Shown in pieces: positions 15,230 through 15,313 of a stretch of DNA of 15,313 bases. The DNA lies in the NCBI GenBank assembly GCA_019312705.1, contig JAFDCW010000055.1, positions 1-15,313 of the forward strand, read 5' to 3'. The translations under genes were made by a program, and so were the position numbers. Numbering within the stretch: the first letter of the stretch is position 1; each line of letters starts with the position of its first letter. The notes under the pieces are model-generated. The model did not search any database and had not been told where the DNA came from. It was given only the letters and a program-made list of their open reading frames with translations. Source of the stretch: Deltaproteobacteria bacterium (GTDB lineage Bacteria > Myxococcota > Polyangia > Polyangiales > B10-G4).

Positions 15230-15265
15230 AGCGTTACGCTTGACCGAATCATCATTCGGCGTCAA
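15230..15265. promoter_or_regulatory. Two adjacent inverted repeats, candidate TetR operator
   Basis: Repeat 1 is AGCGT-T-ACGCT (15230-15240). Repeat 2 contains CCGAAT-CATC-ATTCGG (15244-15259) nested, off-centre by one base, inside TTGAC...GTCAA (15240-15265). On the minus strand the outer arm gives TTGACG, a good -35 match for the efflux operon; no clear -10 follows. Repressor bound here would cover that promoter. On the plus strand TTGACC could equally serve a divergent promoter. Confidence 0.55.
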
Positions 15266-15302
15266 GGATTACATCTTCGCTTCGCGGGGCAGGTGATTCT
15301 AG

Positions 15303-15313
15303 ATGGTCAAGCC
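15303..15313 (+). CDS. Possible start of a divergent gene, cut by the window edge
   Basis: ATG at 15303 is preceded by AGGTGA (15291-15296) at a 6 nt spacing. Only MVK and part of a fourth codon are visible, so nothing can be said about the product. The position, facing away from a TetR gene across a palindromic region, is typical of a regulated divergent gene, but the call rests on the start signal alone. Confidence 0.25.

Overview
The window is GC-rich DNA with densely packed genes and short intergenic gaps. It looks like a chromosome segment from a myxobacterium-like (Myxococcota or 'deltaproteobacterial') organism. This is an inference. It rests on a Hanks-type kinase homologue with what looks like a DUF2378/TIGR02265-like tail (a domain known from Myxococcus), a LysM-M23 lipoprotein, a DUF4136 lipoprotein and an SCP2-type thiolase. 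I see no rRNA, tRNA, CRISPR array, transposase or phage gene.

Layout. (1) 1-2030, minus strand: a degenerate GGDEF-fold protein followed 37 bp later by a protein kinase homologue that has lost its catalytic residues; the second gene runs off the left edge. (2) 2159-3989, plus strand: a lipoprotein with three LysM domains and an M23 peptidase, overlapped by a DksA/TraR-type zinc-finger regulator with an 11-C run at its start. (3) 3997-6205, minus strand: an SCP2-type thiolase, a small TerB-like protein and a DUF4136 lipoprotein. (4) 6206-6539: no intact gene, but a stretch of protein-like sequence interrupted by a stop. (5) 6540-7832, minus strand: a hotdog thioesterase fused to a transglutaminase-like domain, with a 10-base homopolymer at the domain junction. 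(6) 8012-15204, minus strand: a tightly coupled tripartite RND efflux operon in the order TetR, periplasmic adaptor, RND pump, TolC-type outer-membrane channel, second TetR. The pump reading frame is broken by a one-base frameshift. (7) 15205-15313: the operon's upstream region, with two adjacent inverted repeats and possibly the start of a divergent gene at 15303.

How the genes work together. The efflux operon is a self-contained export unit: the adaptor (inner-membrane lipoprotein), a proton-driven pump and the outer-membrane channel, with an upstream TetR that probably represses its own promoter through the inverted repeats. Its genes overlap by 4 bp, or are 1 to about 25 bp apart, so translation is likely coupled. 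The kinase-like and GGDEF-like pair are probably co-transcribed and both lack catalytic motifs, so they may work by binding rather than catalysis. This pair and the thioesterase-transglutaminase fusion are the least ordinary content of the window.
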